NCBI RefSeq assembly: GCF_028463845.1
Contig: NZ_CP116805.1
Location: 620,001-684,000 of the forward strand
Reading direction: 5' to 3'
From: Gimibacter soli
Lineage (GTDB): Bacteria > Pseudomonadota > Alphaproteobacteria > Sphingomonadales > Kordiimonadaceae
Length of the DNA stretch: 64,000 bases
Both the position numbers and the translations under genes were made by a program. Position 1 is the stretch's first letter, and each line of letters opens with the position of its first letter. Under the pieces are notes generated by a model, which saw only the letters and a program-made list of their open reading frames with translations, made no database searches and was not told where the DNA came from. Positions 33,710 through 42,627 of the stretch are shown piece after piece.

Positions 33710-34947
33710 TGATGTTTTCCTTCAACAAAACGTCTTTTAACGGTGAAGAGCTTGCAGCCCTGAAGGCGGAACTCGCAGCCCTGCGCGAAGAAAACCGACT
33801 TTACCGTGATGCTTTCGCCGAAGTTCGCTCGGTCGCGGCTCGGGCTGCCAAGGGCGATCTCTCTGCGCGTATTGTCCATTGGGACGATTTCGGTGACCTG
33901 ACAGAGACGCTTGCCGCCTTCAATCATGCGCTCGATATGGCAGACGCGTTTGTGCGGGAAGCAGGTGAGGCCTTGAACGCGGCGCTTGAGAAGCAATTTT
34001 ACCGGGTCTTCCTTACGCAAGGCATTCTTGGTGATTTTGGGCGCGGCGCCGAGATCATCAACGTTGCATCCGCCAAGATGAAAGAAGCCGACCGCGCCAA
34101 GAAGCAATTCGTCAGCGATATCAGCAAGGCGTTCGAGCAAGACGTGCTCAGCATTGTCTCTGCCCTTGCCAGCAGTGCCCGACAAACATCGGAAGCTGCC
34201 GCCCGACTGATCGAACATTCCAACAATAACCAGACACAGGCAACAACGGTTGCCTCGGCGGCCGAGCAGGCAACCGTCAACGTTCAAACCGTCGCTGCGG
34301 CAGCAGAACAACTGACGGCTTCGGTGGAAGAAATCGCCCAGCAGGTCAGCGCGTCATCGCAGAAGACCGGCCTCGCCGAGCATGAGGCGAACGGTGCATC
34401 AACCACCATCAGTCTCCTGAACGAGGCCTCGACCTCAATCGGCCAGGTGGTCAGCCTGATCAATGACATTGCAGATCAGACCAACCTGCTTGCCCTTAAT
34501 GCAACGATCGAGGCGGCGCGTGCCGGCGACGCGGGGAAGGGCTTTGCCGTTGTGGCCTCGGAGGTCAAGTCACTTGCTGGTCAGACCGCCAATGCGACAA
34601 AGGATATTGCCTCGAAGGTCAAGGAAATCCAGACCAAGACGACGGTTTCCGTCGATGCGGTCGAAAAGATCAGGTCGCTGATCACCTCGCTCAACGAGAT
34701 TGCCGGGGCAATCGCTTCGGCGACCGAAGAGCAGAGCGCTGCCACGATGGAAATCAGCCGCAATATTCAGGAAGCATCACAGGGTACAGCCGAAGTGTCC
34801 CGCAGCATCGCAGCGGTGAATGATACCGTAGGACGGGCCATGCGCCGCGCCATGGAAGTACGTCAGGCGGCTGAGCATATGCAGGTGGAGGTGACAAACC
34901 TCAACAGCAAATCGGAAGCGTTCATCCGGTCGATCTCCGAGATGTGA
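33709..34947 (+). CDS. Cytoplasmic methyl-accepting chemotaxis protein without sensor domain
   Basis: The product is 412 aa (or 411 from the second ATG at 33712). The N terminus is a coiled coil ([19 protein letters not shown]), followed by HAMP-like helices (about 35-120) and an MCP signalling domain with tip [20 protein letters not shown]. No transmembrane helix is present. It is coupled to the Aer-like PAS protein upstream and probably signals to CheA/CheW encoded elsewhere. Confidence 0.88.
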   Translation: MMFSFNKTSFNGEELAALKAELAALREENRLYRDAFAEVRSVAARAAKGDLSARIVHWDDFGDLTETLAAFNHALDMADAFVREAGEALNAALEKQFYRVFLTQGILGDFGRGAEIINVASAKMKEADRAKKQFVSDISKAFEQDVLSIVSALASSARQTSEAAARLIEHSNNNQTQATTVASAAEQATVNVQTVAAAAEQLTASVEEIAQQVSASSQKTGLAEHEANGASTTISLLNEASTSIGQVVSLINDIADQTNLLALNATIEAARAGDAGKGFAVVASEVKSLAGQTANATKDIASKVKEIQTKTTVSVDAVEKIRSLITSLNEIAGAIASATEEQSAATMEISRNIQEASQGTAEVSRSIAAVNDTVGRAMRRAMEVRQAAEHMQVEVTNLNSKSEAFIRSISEM

Positions 34948-34978
34948 AGGACACGGATGCTGAGCTGTCAAAAACAGA

Positions 34979-35005
34979 AAGCTCGCCTTCTGGCGGGCTT
35001 TTTCA
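34979..35005. terminator. Terminator between MCP and solute-binding protein genes
   Basis: AAGCTCGCC-TTCT-GGCGGGCTT forms a 9-bp stem (one G-T pair), followed by TTTTT on the plus strand. It separates convergent genes and touches the end of the minus-strand gene. Confidence 0.75.
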
Positions 35006-35842
35006 TGGCTGTTGCGGCGTGGGATTGTTGGGATCGAAGGGCAGCAGGAAGTGGGCTTCGATGCCGTACTTCCGGGGGATAGAAGCCAGCGGTTCTGCTG
35101 GATCGGCCAGCAAGCCGGAGATGGCCGTGTCGAACGCTTTCGCATGCGCGGCGTCCCTGAAGCACAGGAATTGCGGCAGGGAGCGATAGAATTTGATGGG
35201 CGAAACCCGGTATCCGCCTGTATTGCGCTCTTGCGGCTGCTGCAAAAAATAGGAAATGCCGGTGTGATCCCCGACAAAGGCATCAAGCCTGCCGTTCTCC
35301 AGCATCCGCACGGCGCTTTCGAGGGTGCTGACCTCCGAGACCTGCTGGAAGTCCCAGTTCTCGTCAGCCAGTTCAGGCAATGCCTTCAGGGCACCCCGGA
35401 AAATCCCGATGCGGCTGCTTTGCAGGTTCGAAGGCGTGTGGGGCTTCGGATTTTCAGGGTTCGCTGCAACGAAAAGCGCATCCCGCCAGTGGCGATAGGG
35501 CAAGGATTGGTGGCATTCAAGCCCTTCGGCGATATTCCATGCCGAGATGGCATCAAGCTTGGTCTGTTGCCAGACGCGTCGATGCCGATTGAGCGGCATA
35601 TCGAGATAGTCCGCCGCAAAGCCCATTTTGGCAAAGGCCATATTCAGTATTTCAATCTCCAGGCCCTTTTGTGCCACGAAATCTATGACATAGGGTGCTG
35701 CTTTGGAGGAGAGGCCAATCTGAAGGCGCGGCTCGCCGCTGGAAGCGTTTGAGGCAGGAACAGGCACAACCGCGATGCAGAAAAACGAAAGGGCGAGCGC
35801 CGCATACGTGTAGCGAGAAAAGAAATCACGAAGAGCCACCAT
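35003..35842 (-). CDS. Periplasmic solute-binding protein (family 3-like)
   Basis: The product is 279 aa. A signal peptide (YAALALSFFCIAVVPVPASNAS, about residues 10-31) is followed by a two-lobed binding fold: LQIGLSSKAAPYVIDF, LDAISAWNIAEG, IGIFRGALKALPEL and GRLDAFVGDHTGISYFLQ. It resembles the amino-acid-type SBP_bac_3 proteins, but no ABC permease or ATPase gene is adjacent, so it may serve as a sensor partner instead. The ATG at 35842 is used because the signal peptide follows directly and GGAG lies upstream. Confidence 0.78.
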   Translation of the reverse strand: MVALRDFFSRYTYAALALSFFCIAVVPVPASNASSGEPRLQIGLSSKAAPYVIDFVAQKGLEIEILNMAFAKMGFAADYLDMPLNRHRRVWQQTKLDAISAWNIAEGLECHQSLPYRHWRDALFVAANPENPKPHTPSNLQSSRIGIFRGALKALPELADENWDFQQVSEVSTLESAVRMLENGRLDAFVGDHTGISYFLQQPQERNTGGYRVSPIKFYRSLPQFLCFRDAAHAKAFDTAISGLLADPAEPLASIPRKYGIEAHFLLPFDPNNPTPQQP

Positions 35843-35887
35843 GTCCGCTCCGCATAAGGCTGTGGTTTGATTTCTCGACCCCAATAG

Positions 35888-35922
35888 ATTTGCCGAAATT
35901 TTGGCAAATAATTCCAATTATT
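35888..35922. promoter_or_regulatory. Two palindromes upstream of the solute-binding protein
   Basis: ATTTGCC-N8-GGCAAAT (35888..35909) overlaps AATAATT-CC-AATTATT (35907..35922), 46 bases upstream of the solute-binding protein start. The stretch is A+T-rich compared with its surroundings; candidate operator and promoter. Confidence 0.4.
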
Positions 35923-36001
35923 GCAAGGTAACGGCCCCCTCTGAAGCGAAAGGCCACGGCACCTTCGGTCTCGTTTGGCAAATTTTCCGAAAAGCGGATC
36001 T

Positions 36002-36685
36002 TCAGATTTTGAGGTCTTGGCCGGAAAACTGCTGGCTGGAGAAGATGGTGTTCATGATGCGATCTTCGGCCTGGCTGAGGATATCATGGACAATGGCCCG
36101 GACGCGGCTCGGCTCGTCGCAGCGCATCACCTCGATCGCCATGACATGCTGGTCGGCAGTGTAGGGCATGCTTTTCAGCCTTTTGAGATAAAGCCAGTAA
36201 ATCCGCATGGCCCCGTCCTCCAGCTGGTGAACCCAATCATGCATCAGCGGAAAGCCGACGCTTTCGCACAGGGCGATATTGATTTCCTTGTTCTTTTTCA
36301 ACAGCGCAAGGGCTTCATCATCAGTTGACGGGCGCAACAGTGCTTCGATCTCGTGGCTCAGTTCTTCCAGCCGCTTGAAGTCGGCTGTGGCGGCGGCAAG
36401 GGACAGGATCGACGGCAGCAACATCTTGCGCAGGGTGAAATTCTGCTTGATCTCATGGAGTGTGAGCGGCGCCACAATCGTGATGCGCGGCGACAGGTTG
36501 ACCATGAATTGCTGGCTGACCAGCCGTTCGATCAGGGTGCGGGCAACCGTGCGGCTGATGCCGAACATGTCACTCAGCAGATTTTCCGAAACCTTCTGGC
36601 TCGGCGCCAGCTGCTGCGTGACAATCGCATCCATGATCGCTTGATAGGCGTCACCAGCTTCACTGATCCGGGTTTGGTCGTTCAT
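36002..36685 (-). CDS. GntR-family (FadR/FCD-type) regulator
   Basis: The product is 227 aa. The N-terminal wHTH reads IVTQQLAPSQKVSENLLSDM and ISRTVARTLIERLVSQQFM. The C-terminal all-helical FCD-like domain (about 90-215) has a possible metal-site histidine (MHDWVHQLEDG). The family usually senses organic acids. The ATG at 36685 has GAGGA 9 bases upstream and is preferred to a TTG at 36694. The likely target is the neighbouring solute-binding protein gene downstream on the same strand, but this is only positional. Confidence 0.83.
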   Translation of the reverse strand: MNDQTRISEAGDAYQAIMDAIVTQQLAPSQKVSENLLSDMFGISRTVARTLIERLVSQQFMVNLSPRITIVAPLTLHEIKQNFTLRKMLLPSILSLAAATADFKRLEELSHEIEALLRPSTDDEALALLKKNKEINIALCESVGFPLMHDWVHQLEDGAMRIYWLYLKRLKSMPYTADQHVMAIEVMRCDEPSRVRAIVHDILSQAEDRIMNTIFSSQQFSGQDLKI

Positions 36686-36840
36686 GTCGAGCAATCCTCA
36701 AGAATCAAATTCATAGGTTGCCCTGAATGACCAGAAGGGCGACCCCGAGAGTACTAACTTGATAAGAACACGACAAGGGAAAGCGTCGCTGAAGATCCGG
36801 GCGGAAATTCACCCTGATACGATCTGGTCCCCAAAAAGCA

Positions 36841-36868
36841 AAAGACCCGCCTTTAGGGCGGGTCTTTT
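36841..36868 (-). terminator. Intrinsic terminator of tRNA-Ala
   Basis: An 11-bp stem (AAAGACCCGCC / GGCGGGTCTTT) with a 5-base loop begins two bases after the tRNA end on the minus strand and is followed there by TTTTGCTTTTTGG. Confidence 0.87.
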
Positions 36869-36870
36869 CA

Positions 36871-36946
<76 letters not shown>

Positions 36947-36991
36947 GTCGACTATGGGATGCCCGGGGCTGCGGCCTCGGGAACGGCGCGG

Positions 36992-37020
36992 ACTATAGTC
37001 AGGGACTTCGGTCCGCGCAA
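36992..37020 (-). promoter_or_regulatory. Sigma-70-type promoter of tRNA-Ala
   Basis: On the minus strand TTGCGC, a 17-base spacer and TATAGT lie 46 bases upstream of the mature tRNA end. Confidence 0.7.
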
Positions 37021-37028
37021 GGGTTTTT

Positions 37029-37062
37029 TTCAAGGGGTTGAGGCTGATGTCAACCCCTTGAA
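37029..37062 (-). terminator. 13-bp perfect hairpin after the TIGR02300-type gene
   Basis: TTCAAGGGGTTGA and TCAACCCCTTGAA are separated by 8 bases, 9 bases after the stop codon on the minus strand. It is followed by A rather than T in that direction, so it may stop ribosome-free RNA polymerase poorly; it also separates the gene from the tRNA promoter. Confidence 0.45.
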
Positions 37063-37071
37063 GAATATCGA

Positions 37072-37407
37072 TTATTCGTCGTCCGAAAGTGACGAATCGA
37101 CCATGCCGGTCACTTCATCGTCGTCATCGTCGTCGAGGCTTACGATATCGTCATCGTCGCCGCCGAGATCGATGTCGTCATCGTCGTCGAGCAGGTCTTC
37201 GTTGTCGGTCTCGTCATCTTCCTTCGGCGCTGCCTTGGCGGCGGCGGCCTTGTCGATGATGACCGGCTGCTTGGCTTTCAGAATCGGTTCCGGCGTCCAT
37301 GTGGTGCCGCAATCGATGCAGGTTGCCGGATCGTCTTTTTGCAGGTCGTAGAAGCGCGTGCCGCATTTCGGGCAGGTGCGCTTTGTACCCCATTCGGGTT
37401 TTGCCAC
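37072..37407 (-). CDS. TIGR02300 (FYDLN acid) family protein
   Basis: The product is 111 aa. The N terminus has two zinc-ribbon-like CxxC pairs (CPKCGTRFYDL and CIDCGTTW) around the FYDL motif. The C terminus is extremely acidic with long Asp runs (from about residue 65). The family is nearly restricted to Alphaproteobacteria and sits beside aroA, as here (divergent). The function is unknown. The GTG at 37407 is chosen because it gives the usual MAKPEWGTKRTC start and has TGGAGA 6 bases upstream; a GTG at 37419 is an alternative. Confidence 0.88.
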   Translation of the reverse strand: MAKPEWGTKRTCPKCGTRFYDLQKDDPATCIDCGTTWTPEPILKAKQPVIIDKAAAAKAAPKEDDETDNEDLLDDDDDIDLGGDDDDIVSLDDDDDDEVTGMVDSSLSDDE

Positions 37408-37531
37408 GGCTGTCTCCACTCTATCTTGAGCGCATTAAAGCTTGATTTCGGCGCTTCCCTTGCCATGATCCACCGCGCCTGTCAAAGATTCCTTTCGTGC
37501 TCATCCCGAAAGTCCGCCTGAAAGTCTGCCC

Positions 37532-38881
37532 GTGTCTGCACATCACTTCCCCGACGCTGCCCCTGAGCCCCTCGTTTCCGCCCCCGGCCGTGCCCTTGAA
37601 GGCGCCGTCCGCATTCCGGGCGACAAGTCGGTCTCGCACCGCTCGATCATGCTCGGCGCGCTTGCCGTCGGCAAAAGCCGGGTAAGCGGCCTTCTGGAGG
37701 GCGAAGACGTGATGGCAACCGCCGCCGCGATGCGCGCCATGGGTGCCACGGTCACCCGCAAGGGCGAAGGCGAGTGGGAGATCGACGGTGTCGGTGTCGG
37801 CGGCCTGCTGGAGCCCGACGACGTGATCGACATGGGCAATTCAGGCACGTCCACGCGCCTTATCATGGGGCTGATCGCCACGCACCCGATCCAGGTGACG
37901 ATGACGGGCGACGCGAGCTTGCGCAAACGCCCGATGGGCCGGGTGATCGATCCACTGACCGACATGGGCGCCAGCGTCCATGCCCGCACAGGAGGGCGCC
38001 TGCCGCTGGTGATCAAGGGGACGGACATGCCGCTTCCCATCGATTACACAACCCCGATGGCCTCGGCGCAGGTAAAATCGGCGGTGCTTCTTGCCGGCCT
38101 CAACACCCCGGGCATCACAACCGTGCGCGAAAAGGTGGCAACACGGGATCATACCGAACGGATGCTCTCCTCCATGGGGGCCGATATCCGGGTCGAAGAC
38201 GGGACGGAAGGCCGCGTGGTGAAACTCGTCGGCCAGCCCGAACTCAGCCCCATCCATATGGAAGTGCCGGGCGATATTTCTTCGTCCGCCTTCCCGATGG
38301 TCGCGGCCTCCATCGTGCCGGGCTCGGACGTGCTGATCCGCAATGTGGGGCTCAATCCCCTGCGCACCGGCATCATCTTCGCCCTGCGCGAGATGGGCGC
38401 CGATATCACGGTCGAGAATGAACGCGTGCTTGGCGGTGAGCCGGTCGGTGACCTGCGGGTGCGTGCGGCCCGCCTTAAAGGGGTTCAGGGCCTGTCGGTT
38501 GACCCGTCCACGATGATCGACGAATTCCCGGTGCTGTTCGCCGCCGCTGCGGTCGCCGAGGGCGACAGCCGGTTCGACGGATTGCACGAGCTGCGCGTGA
38601 AAGAATCAGACCGCCTTGCCGCCATGGCTGCAGGCCTGAAGGCCAACGGTGTGGAGGTCGAAGAATTCGACGATGGCATCATCATCAAGGGCTGCGGTGG
38701 CAATGTGCCGGGTGGCGGCACGGTCGAAACCCATCTTGATCACCGCATCGCCATGAGCTTTGCCATTCTTGGCCAGCGTGCCGACAAGCCCGTGACCATC
38801 GATGACGCCCGCGCCATCCGCACGAGTTTCCCGGTCTTCATTGAAATGATGAAGGGGCTGGGGGCAGGGCTCGAGGCCTAG
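37532..38881 (+). CDS. aroA: 3-phosphoshikimate 1-carboxyvinyltransferase (EPSP synthase)
   Basis: The product is 449 aa. It carries out step 6 of the shikimate pathway, joining phosphoenolpyruvate to shikimate 3-phosphate. Conserved sites include IPGDKSVSHRSIMLGALA near the N terminus, MGNSGTSTRLIMG for the PEP loop, RDHTERML, and the C-terminal ELRVKESDRL and DHRIAMSF motifs. The layout fits alphaproteobacterial type enzymes; the GNSGTSTR loop differs from the GNAATGCR loop of the tolerant CP4 enzyme. The start is GTG with a weak SD. Its stop overlaps the stop of the convergent VOC gene by three bases. Confidence 0.95.
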   Translation: MSAHHFPDAAPEPLVSAPGRALEGAVRIPGDKSVSHRSIMLGALAVGKSRVSGLLEGEDVMATAAAMRAMGATVTRKGEGEWEIDGVGVGGLLEPDDVIDMGNSGTSTRLIMGLIATHPIQVTMTGDASLRKRPMGRVIDPLTDMGASVHARTGGRLPLVIKGTDMPLPIDYTTPMASAQVKSAVLLAGLNTPGITTVREKVATRDHTERMLSSMGADIRVEDGTEGRVVKLVGQPELSPIHMEVPGDISSSAFPMVAASIVPGSDVLIRNVGLNPLRTGIIFALREMGADITVENERVLGGEPVGDLRVRAARLKGVQGLSVDPSTMIDEFPVLFAAAAVAEGDSRFDGLHELRVKESDRLAAMAAGLKANGVEVEEFDDGIIIKGCGGNVPGGGTVETHLDHRIAMSFAILGQRADKPVTIDDARAIRTSFPVFIEMMKGLGAGLEA

Positions 38882-39375
38882 GCCCCGCCTTCCTTGAACT
38901 GGGCGAAGGTGACGATGTGGCCGCCGGGCTCGCGGTAGCCGATCTCGGTGGCGCCGTAGAAGGTTTCGCGCTTTTCCATCACCACCGGTTCACCGGCGAG
39001 GGCTGCCTCGATGCTGTCGATATTATCGACTTCGATGAACAGAAGCACCGGGCTGCCGGCTTCAGCGCCTTCCTTGAAGACGTCCGAATCGCCGATCAGG
39101 CTTTCACGGGTCTGGAACATCAGCTGCGTGGGGCCCTGTTGCAGGATCACGAAGCCCTTGTGGTCGCCTTCGGGCACGCTCACCGTTTCCGCGAAGCCGA
39201 CCTTGGCGAAAAAGGCCGCAGAAGCCTCTACCCGGTCAACCGGCAGCACAGGTGTGGCGGAGCGAATCATCCCTTGCTTTCCTGTCTCGTCGGCGCGCAG
39301 GGCGCCGATCGTGATGGCCAGAAGGCCAATAAATCCAATCAGCAGAACGACCAAAGGCCGAAACGGCTTCTCCAT
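38878..39375 (-). CDS. VOC (glyoxalase/bleomycin-resistance fold) protein with membrane anchor
   Basis: The product is 165 aa. One N-terminal hydrophobic helix (PLVVLLIGFIGLLAITIGAL, residues 6-25) is followed by a VOC domain (SATPVLPVDRVEASAAFFAKVG, then PVLLFIEVDN and FYGATEIGYREPGGHIVTFA). VOC proteins bind a metal and catalyse isomerisation, epimerisation or oxygenation, or sequester drugs; the ligands here resemble bleomycin-resistance-like members. A membrane anchor is unusual. GGGGGATA precedes the ATG at 39375. Confidence 0.78.
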   Translation of the reverse strand: MEKPFRPLVVLLIGFIGLLAITIGALRADETGKQGMIRSATPVLPVDRVEASAAFFAKVGFAETVSVPEGDHKGFVILQQGPTQLMFQTRESLIGDSDVFKEGAEAGSPVLLFIEVDNIDSIEAALAGEPVVMEKRETFYGATEIGYREPGGHIVTFAQFKEGGA

Positions 39376-39488
39376 GCAGATATCCCCCGATAGCAGGACA
39401 GGGAGTGTGACGTGGATGGGCGCTTGCCGCAAGGGGCTGGCGTTCGCGCGTGCGACCGCTTATGGAAGGCGAAACGGAAAGGACCGCC

Positions 39489-40160
39489 ATGCCGCCCTCT
39501 GACGCTGCCTTTGTGATCGCTATCGATGGCCCCGCCGCTGCGGGCAAGGGTACGCTCGCGCGCCGGCTGGCCGATCATTATGGCTTTGCCTTCCTTGATA
39601 CCGGGTCGCTTTACCGCGCCGTCGGCCTGCAGATGATCATCGAGGGCAGCGATCTTGATGACGCCCAGAAAGCCACGGAAACCGCAGCCCGCCTTGATCT
39701 TGGCCTGATCGGCGACCCGCGCCTGAGGGCCGAGGAAACCGGCGGGGCGGCCTCCCGCGTGGCGGCGGTGCCGGGGGTGCGCGCTGCGCTTCTCGATTTC
39801 CAGCGGCAGTTTGCGGGGCATCCGCCGGGGGATACGGCTGGCGCGGTGCTCGATGGCCGTGATGTCGGTACGGTGATCTGCCCCGACGCGCCCGTGAAGC
39901 TGTTCGTGACGGCCTCCGCTGAGGAACGCGCCCGCCGCCGCACGCTTGAAATGGAGGGTCGCGGCGAGGCCGCTGACTATGCCGCCATTCTTGAAGACGT
40001 GAAGGCCCGCGACGCCCGCGACATGGGCCGCAAGGACGCCCCCCTGAAGCCCGCCGAAGATGCGCTCTTGCTTGATACGACCAATTTGGCTATAGACGCC
40101 GTGTTTTTACGGGCCAAGAGCTTCATCGATGGCAAGCTGTCCTCCAGAGACGGCGCCTGA
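39489..40160 (+). CDS. cmk: Cytidylate kinase
   Basis: The product is 223 aa. It phosphorylates CMP/dCMP with ATP. The P loop is IDGPAAAGKGT (residues about 11-21), followed by FLDTGSLYRAVG, the CMP-binding LDGRDVGTVICPDA and LFVTASAEERARRR. GGAAAGGA lies before the ATG at 39489. The pairing with rpsA downstream is conserved in many proteobacteria. Confidence 0.95.
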   Translation: MPPSDAAFVIAIDGPAAAGKGTLARRLADHYGFAFLDTGSLYRAVGLQMIIEGSDLDDAQKATETAARLDLGLIGDPRLRAEETGGAASRVAAVPGVRAALLDFQRQFAGHPPGDTAGAVLDGRDVGTVICPDAPVKLFVTASAEERARRRTLEMEGRGEAADYAAILEDVKARDARDMGRKDAPLKPAEDALLLDTTNLAIDAVFLRAKSFIDGKLSSRDGA

Positions 40161-40266
40161 GGCGAGACGGACGGGCTCCAATAATTCCGATGACCTGAGA
40201 GGGTGGTTTCCGGTGGATGCCGGAGACTGGCCCATTTGGTGTTTGAGGCCTGAATCGTACCCTGAG

Positions 40267-40342
40267 CCGGCAGGATGGTCCTGTCCGGGGGGAAACCGAC
40301 GATCAGGAAGACCGCCGGACACAACCGGTTGGCAGGTAACCG
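40267..40342 (+). promoter_or_regulatory. Structured leader of rpsA
   Basis: The 197 bases between cmk and rpsA hold a 9-bp hairpin CCGGCAGGA-TGG-TCCTG(T)CCGG (40267..40288, one bulged T) and a second one, CGGTT-N7-AACCG (40326..40342), ending 15 bases before the start codon and just upstream of AAAGGACC. Such structure fits translational autoregulation by S1, known in enterobacteria, but is not proven here. Confidence 0.4.
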
Positions 40343-40357
40343 AACAAAGGACCAAAT

Positions 40358-42052
40358 ATGAGCAACTTCAACCCGAGCCTCGCCGATTTCGAGGCAATGC
40401 TGAATGAAACCCTTCCCGCCGAAGGCGGCTTTGACGGCCAGGTCGTCAAAGGCAAGGTCGTCTCGATCGAGAACGACTTCGCAATCATCGATATCGGTCT
40501 CAAGGCCGAAGGTCGCGTTCCCCTGAAAGAATTCGCAGCTCCCGGCGCCCAGGCCGAAATCGCCGTTGGCGATGACGTCGAAGTGTTTGTCGAGCGCGTC
40601 GAGAACGCCCTTGGCGAAGCCATCCTGTCGCGTGACAAGGCTCGCCGCGAAGAAGCCTGGGAAACCCTCGAGAAATCGTTCGAAGGCGATGCCCGTGTCA
40701 ACGGCGTCATCTTCGGTCGCGTCAAAGGCGGCTTCACCGTGGACCTCAACGGCGCCGTGGCATTCCTGCCGGGCAGCCAGGTCGACATCCGTCCGATCCG
40801 CGACATCACCCCGCTGATGAACATCAAGCAACCCTTCCAGATCCTGAAAATGGACCGTCGCCGTGGCAACATCGTTGTGTCGCGCCGCGCCGTGATGGAA
40901 GAAGATCGTGCTGGCCAGCGTGCTGAACTCCTTGGCAAGCTCAAGGAAGGCGACACCGTTGACGGCGTGGTCAAGAACATCACCGATTACGGTGCGTTCG
41001 TTGACCTCGGCGGCATCGATGGCCTGCTGCATGTCACCGACATCAGCTGGCGCCGTGTCAACCACCCGAGCGAAGTTCTCACTGTCGGTGAGACCGTGAA
41101 GGTTCAGGTTGTCCGCATCAACCCGGAAACCCAGCGCATCAGCCTCGGCATGAAGCAACTGGCGGACGATCCGTGGGATGGCATCGATGCCAAGTACCCG
41201 GTCAATGCCAAGTTCAAGGGCACCGTCACCAACATCACCGACTACGGCGCGTTCGTTGAGCTCGAAGCCGGTGTTGAAGGCCTCGTGCACGTTTCCGAAA
41301 TGAGCTGGGTGAAGAAGAACGTCCATCCGGGCAAGATCGTCTCCACCAGCCAGGAAGTTGACGTGATGATCCTCGAGGTTGATCCCTCGAAGCGTCGCAT
41401 CAGCCTCGGCCTCAAGCAGTGTGGCGAGAATCCGTGGGACGCCTTCTCGGCGAAATACCCGGCCGGCACCGAAATCGAAGGCGAAGTCAAGAACATCACC
41501 GAGTTCGGTCTGTTCATCGGCCTCGACGGCGACGTGGACGGCATGGTTCACCTTTCGGACCTCGATTGGGACCGTTCGGGCGAAGAAGCCATCCAGGACT
41601 TCAAGAAGGGCGACGTTGTCAAAGCTGTCGTTCTCGACGTCGATGTCTCGAAAGAGCGCATCAGCCTCGGCATCAAGCAACTCTCGGGTGATCCGTTCGC
41701 CAACGTCAAAGACCGCAAGCGTGGCGAGACCGTCACTTGCGTTGTCAAGGTTGTGAACGAGAACGGCATCGAGGTTGAAGTTGGCGATACCGGCATGACT
41801 TCGTTCATCCGTCGCGGCGATCTCGCCCGTGACCGTGGCGACCAGCGCCCCGAGCGTTTCGCTGTTGGTGACAAGGTCGACGCCATGATCACCGGCACCG
41901 ACCGTTCGAGCCGCAAAGTCAATCTCTCGATCAAGGCTCTGGAAGTCGCAGAAGAGAAAGCTGCCGTCGAACAATATGGTTCGGCTGACAGCGGTGCTTC
42001 GCTCGGCGATATCCTGGGTGCCGCCCTCGAGAAAGCCAAGTCGGGCGAATAA
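40358..42052 (+). CDS. rpsA: 30S ribosomal protein S1
   Basis: The product is 564 aa with six S1 (OB-fold) repeats; repeats 3-6 show the repeated [34 protein letters not shown] and [16 protein letters not shown] blocks. S1 binds mRNA upstream of the start codon and helps the 30S subunit unfold it. Codon choice shifts to CGT, GTT and GCT compared with its neighbours, as expected for a highly expressed gene. AAAGGACC lies 6 bases before the ATG. Confidence 0.97.
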   Translation: MSNFNPSLADFEAMLNETLPAEGGFDGQVVKGKVVSIENDFAIIDIGLKAEGRVPLKEFAAPGAQAEIAVGDDVEVFVERVENALGEAILSRDKARREEAWETLEKSFEGDARVNGVIFGRVKGGFTVDLNGAVAFLPGSQVDIRPIRDITPLMNIKQPFQILKMDRRRGNIVVSRRAVMEEDRAGQRAELLGKLKEGDTVDGVVKNITDYGAFVDLGGIDGLLHVTDISWRRVNHPSEVLTVGETVKVQVVRINPETQRISLGMKQLADDPWDGIDAKYPVNAKFKGTVTNITDYGAFVELEAGVEGLVHVSEMSWVKKNVHPGKIVSTSQEVDVMILEVDPSKRRISLGLKQCGENPWDAFSAKYPAGTEIEGEVKNITEFGLFIGLDGDVDGMVHLSDLDWDRSGEEAIQDFKKGDVVKAVVLDVDVSKERISLGIKQLSGDPFANVKDRKRGETVTCVVKVVNENGIEVEVGDTGMTSFIRRGDLARDRGDQRPERFAVGDKVDAMITGTDRSSRKVNLSIKALEVAEEKAAVEQYGSADSGASLGDILGAALEKAKSGE

Positions 42053-42080
42053 GCCCCGACCGGCTGATCAAGCCATCACG

Positions 42081-42120
42081 AAAGGCCGTCCCGCACCGCG
42101 CGGGGCGGCCTTTTGCCTTT
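42081..42120 (+). terminator. Intrinsic terminator of rpsA
   Basis: A 13-bp stem (AAAGGCCGTCCCG with CGGGGCGGCCTTT, one G-T pair) is followed by TTTTGCCTTTTTG. Confidence 0.88.
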
Positions 42121-42329
42121 TTGTGGGGTGCCGGGAAGCGCCTTTTCAGCACATTTTGGGCCTGATGATCGGAAAGTCCTGTCATATGAAAGGCTTATCT
42201 TGACGATAGGCACTTTGGATGGCACGCTTGGGCCAAGGTCGTGACTGAGTCCGTTGCCGAAGATCGCCGTTGCTGCAAGGGCAGGCGTCCGCCACCGGGT
42301 TGACGCCCGGGGCCCAAGGGAGGTTCTGA

Positions 42330-42608
42330 ATGATTAAGTCCGAGTTGATTGCCAAGATCGCCGAGGCGAATCCTCACCTCTACCACCGCGATGTCGAGCG
42401 CATCGTGTCCACGATTTTCGATGAAATCACGTCAGCGCTTGCGCGGGGCGACCGGGTCGAACTCCGCGGCTTCGGGGCTTTCTCGGTAAAGGAGCGGCCA
42501 GCCCGCACCGGGCGCAACCCGCGTACCGGCGATCAGGTGGACGTGGCCGAAAAGCGCGTGCCCTATTTCAAGACGGGCAAGGACCTGCGCGAGCGGCTGA
42601 ACAAGTAA
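42330..42608 (+). CDS. ihfB: Integration host factor subunit beta
   Basis: The product is 92 aa. A typical HU/IHF fold: [23 protein letters not shown] at the N terminus, then [26 protein letters not shown], the beta-arm with the DNA-intercalating proline. With IhfA it bends DNA sharply at specific sites. GGGAGG lies 6 bases before the ATG. The location after rpsA is conserved in proteobacteria. In the 277 bases upstream (42053..42329) I see the rpsA terminator and a small CCGGG/CCCGG hairpin, nothing else. Confidence 0.95.
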   Translation: MIKSELIAKIAEANPHLYHRDVERIVSTIFDEITSALARGDRVELRGFGAFSVKERPARTGRNPRTGDQVDVAEKRVPYFKTGKDLRERLNK

Positions 42609-42627
42609 CTCCCGGCCGGACCCTGAC

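Noticed and set aside
39977-41974. A 665-codon antisense frame over rpsA
   Set aside because: Highly expressed S1 gene on the other strand; the antisense frame arises from its repeat structure and codon bias.
42200-42205. TTGACG as a -35 box for ihfB
   Set aside because: No convincing -10 element at 16-18 bases downstream.
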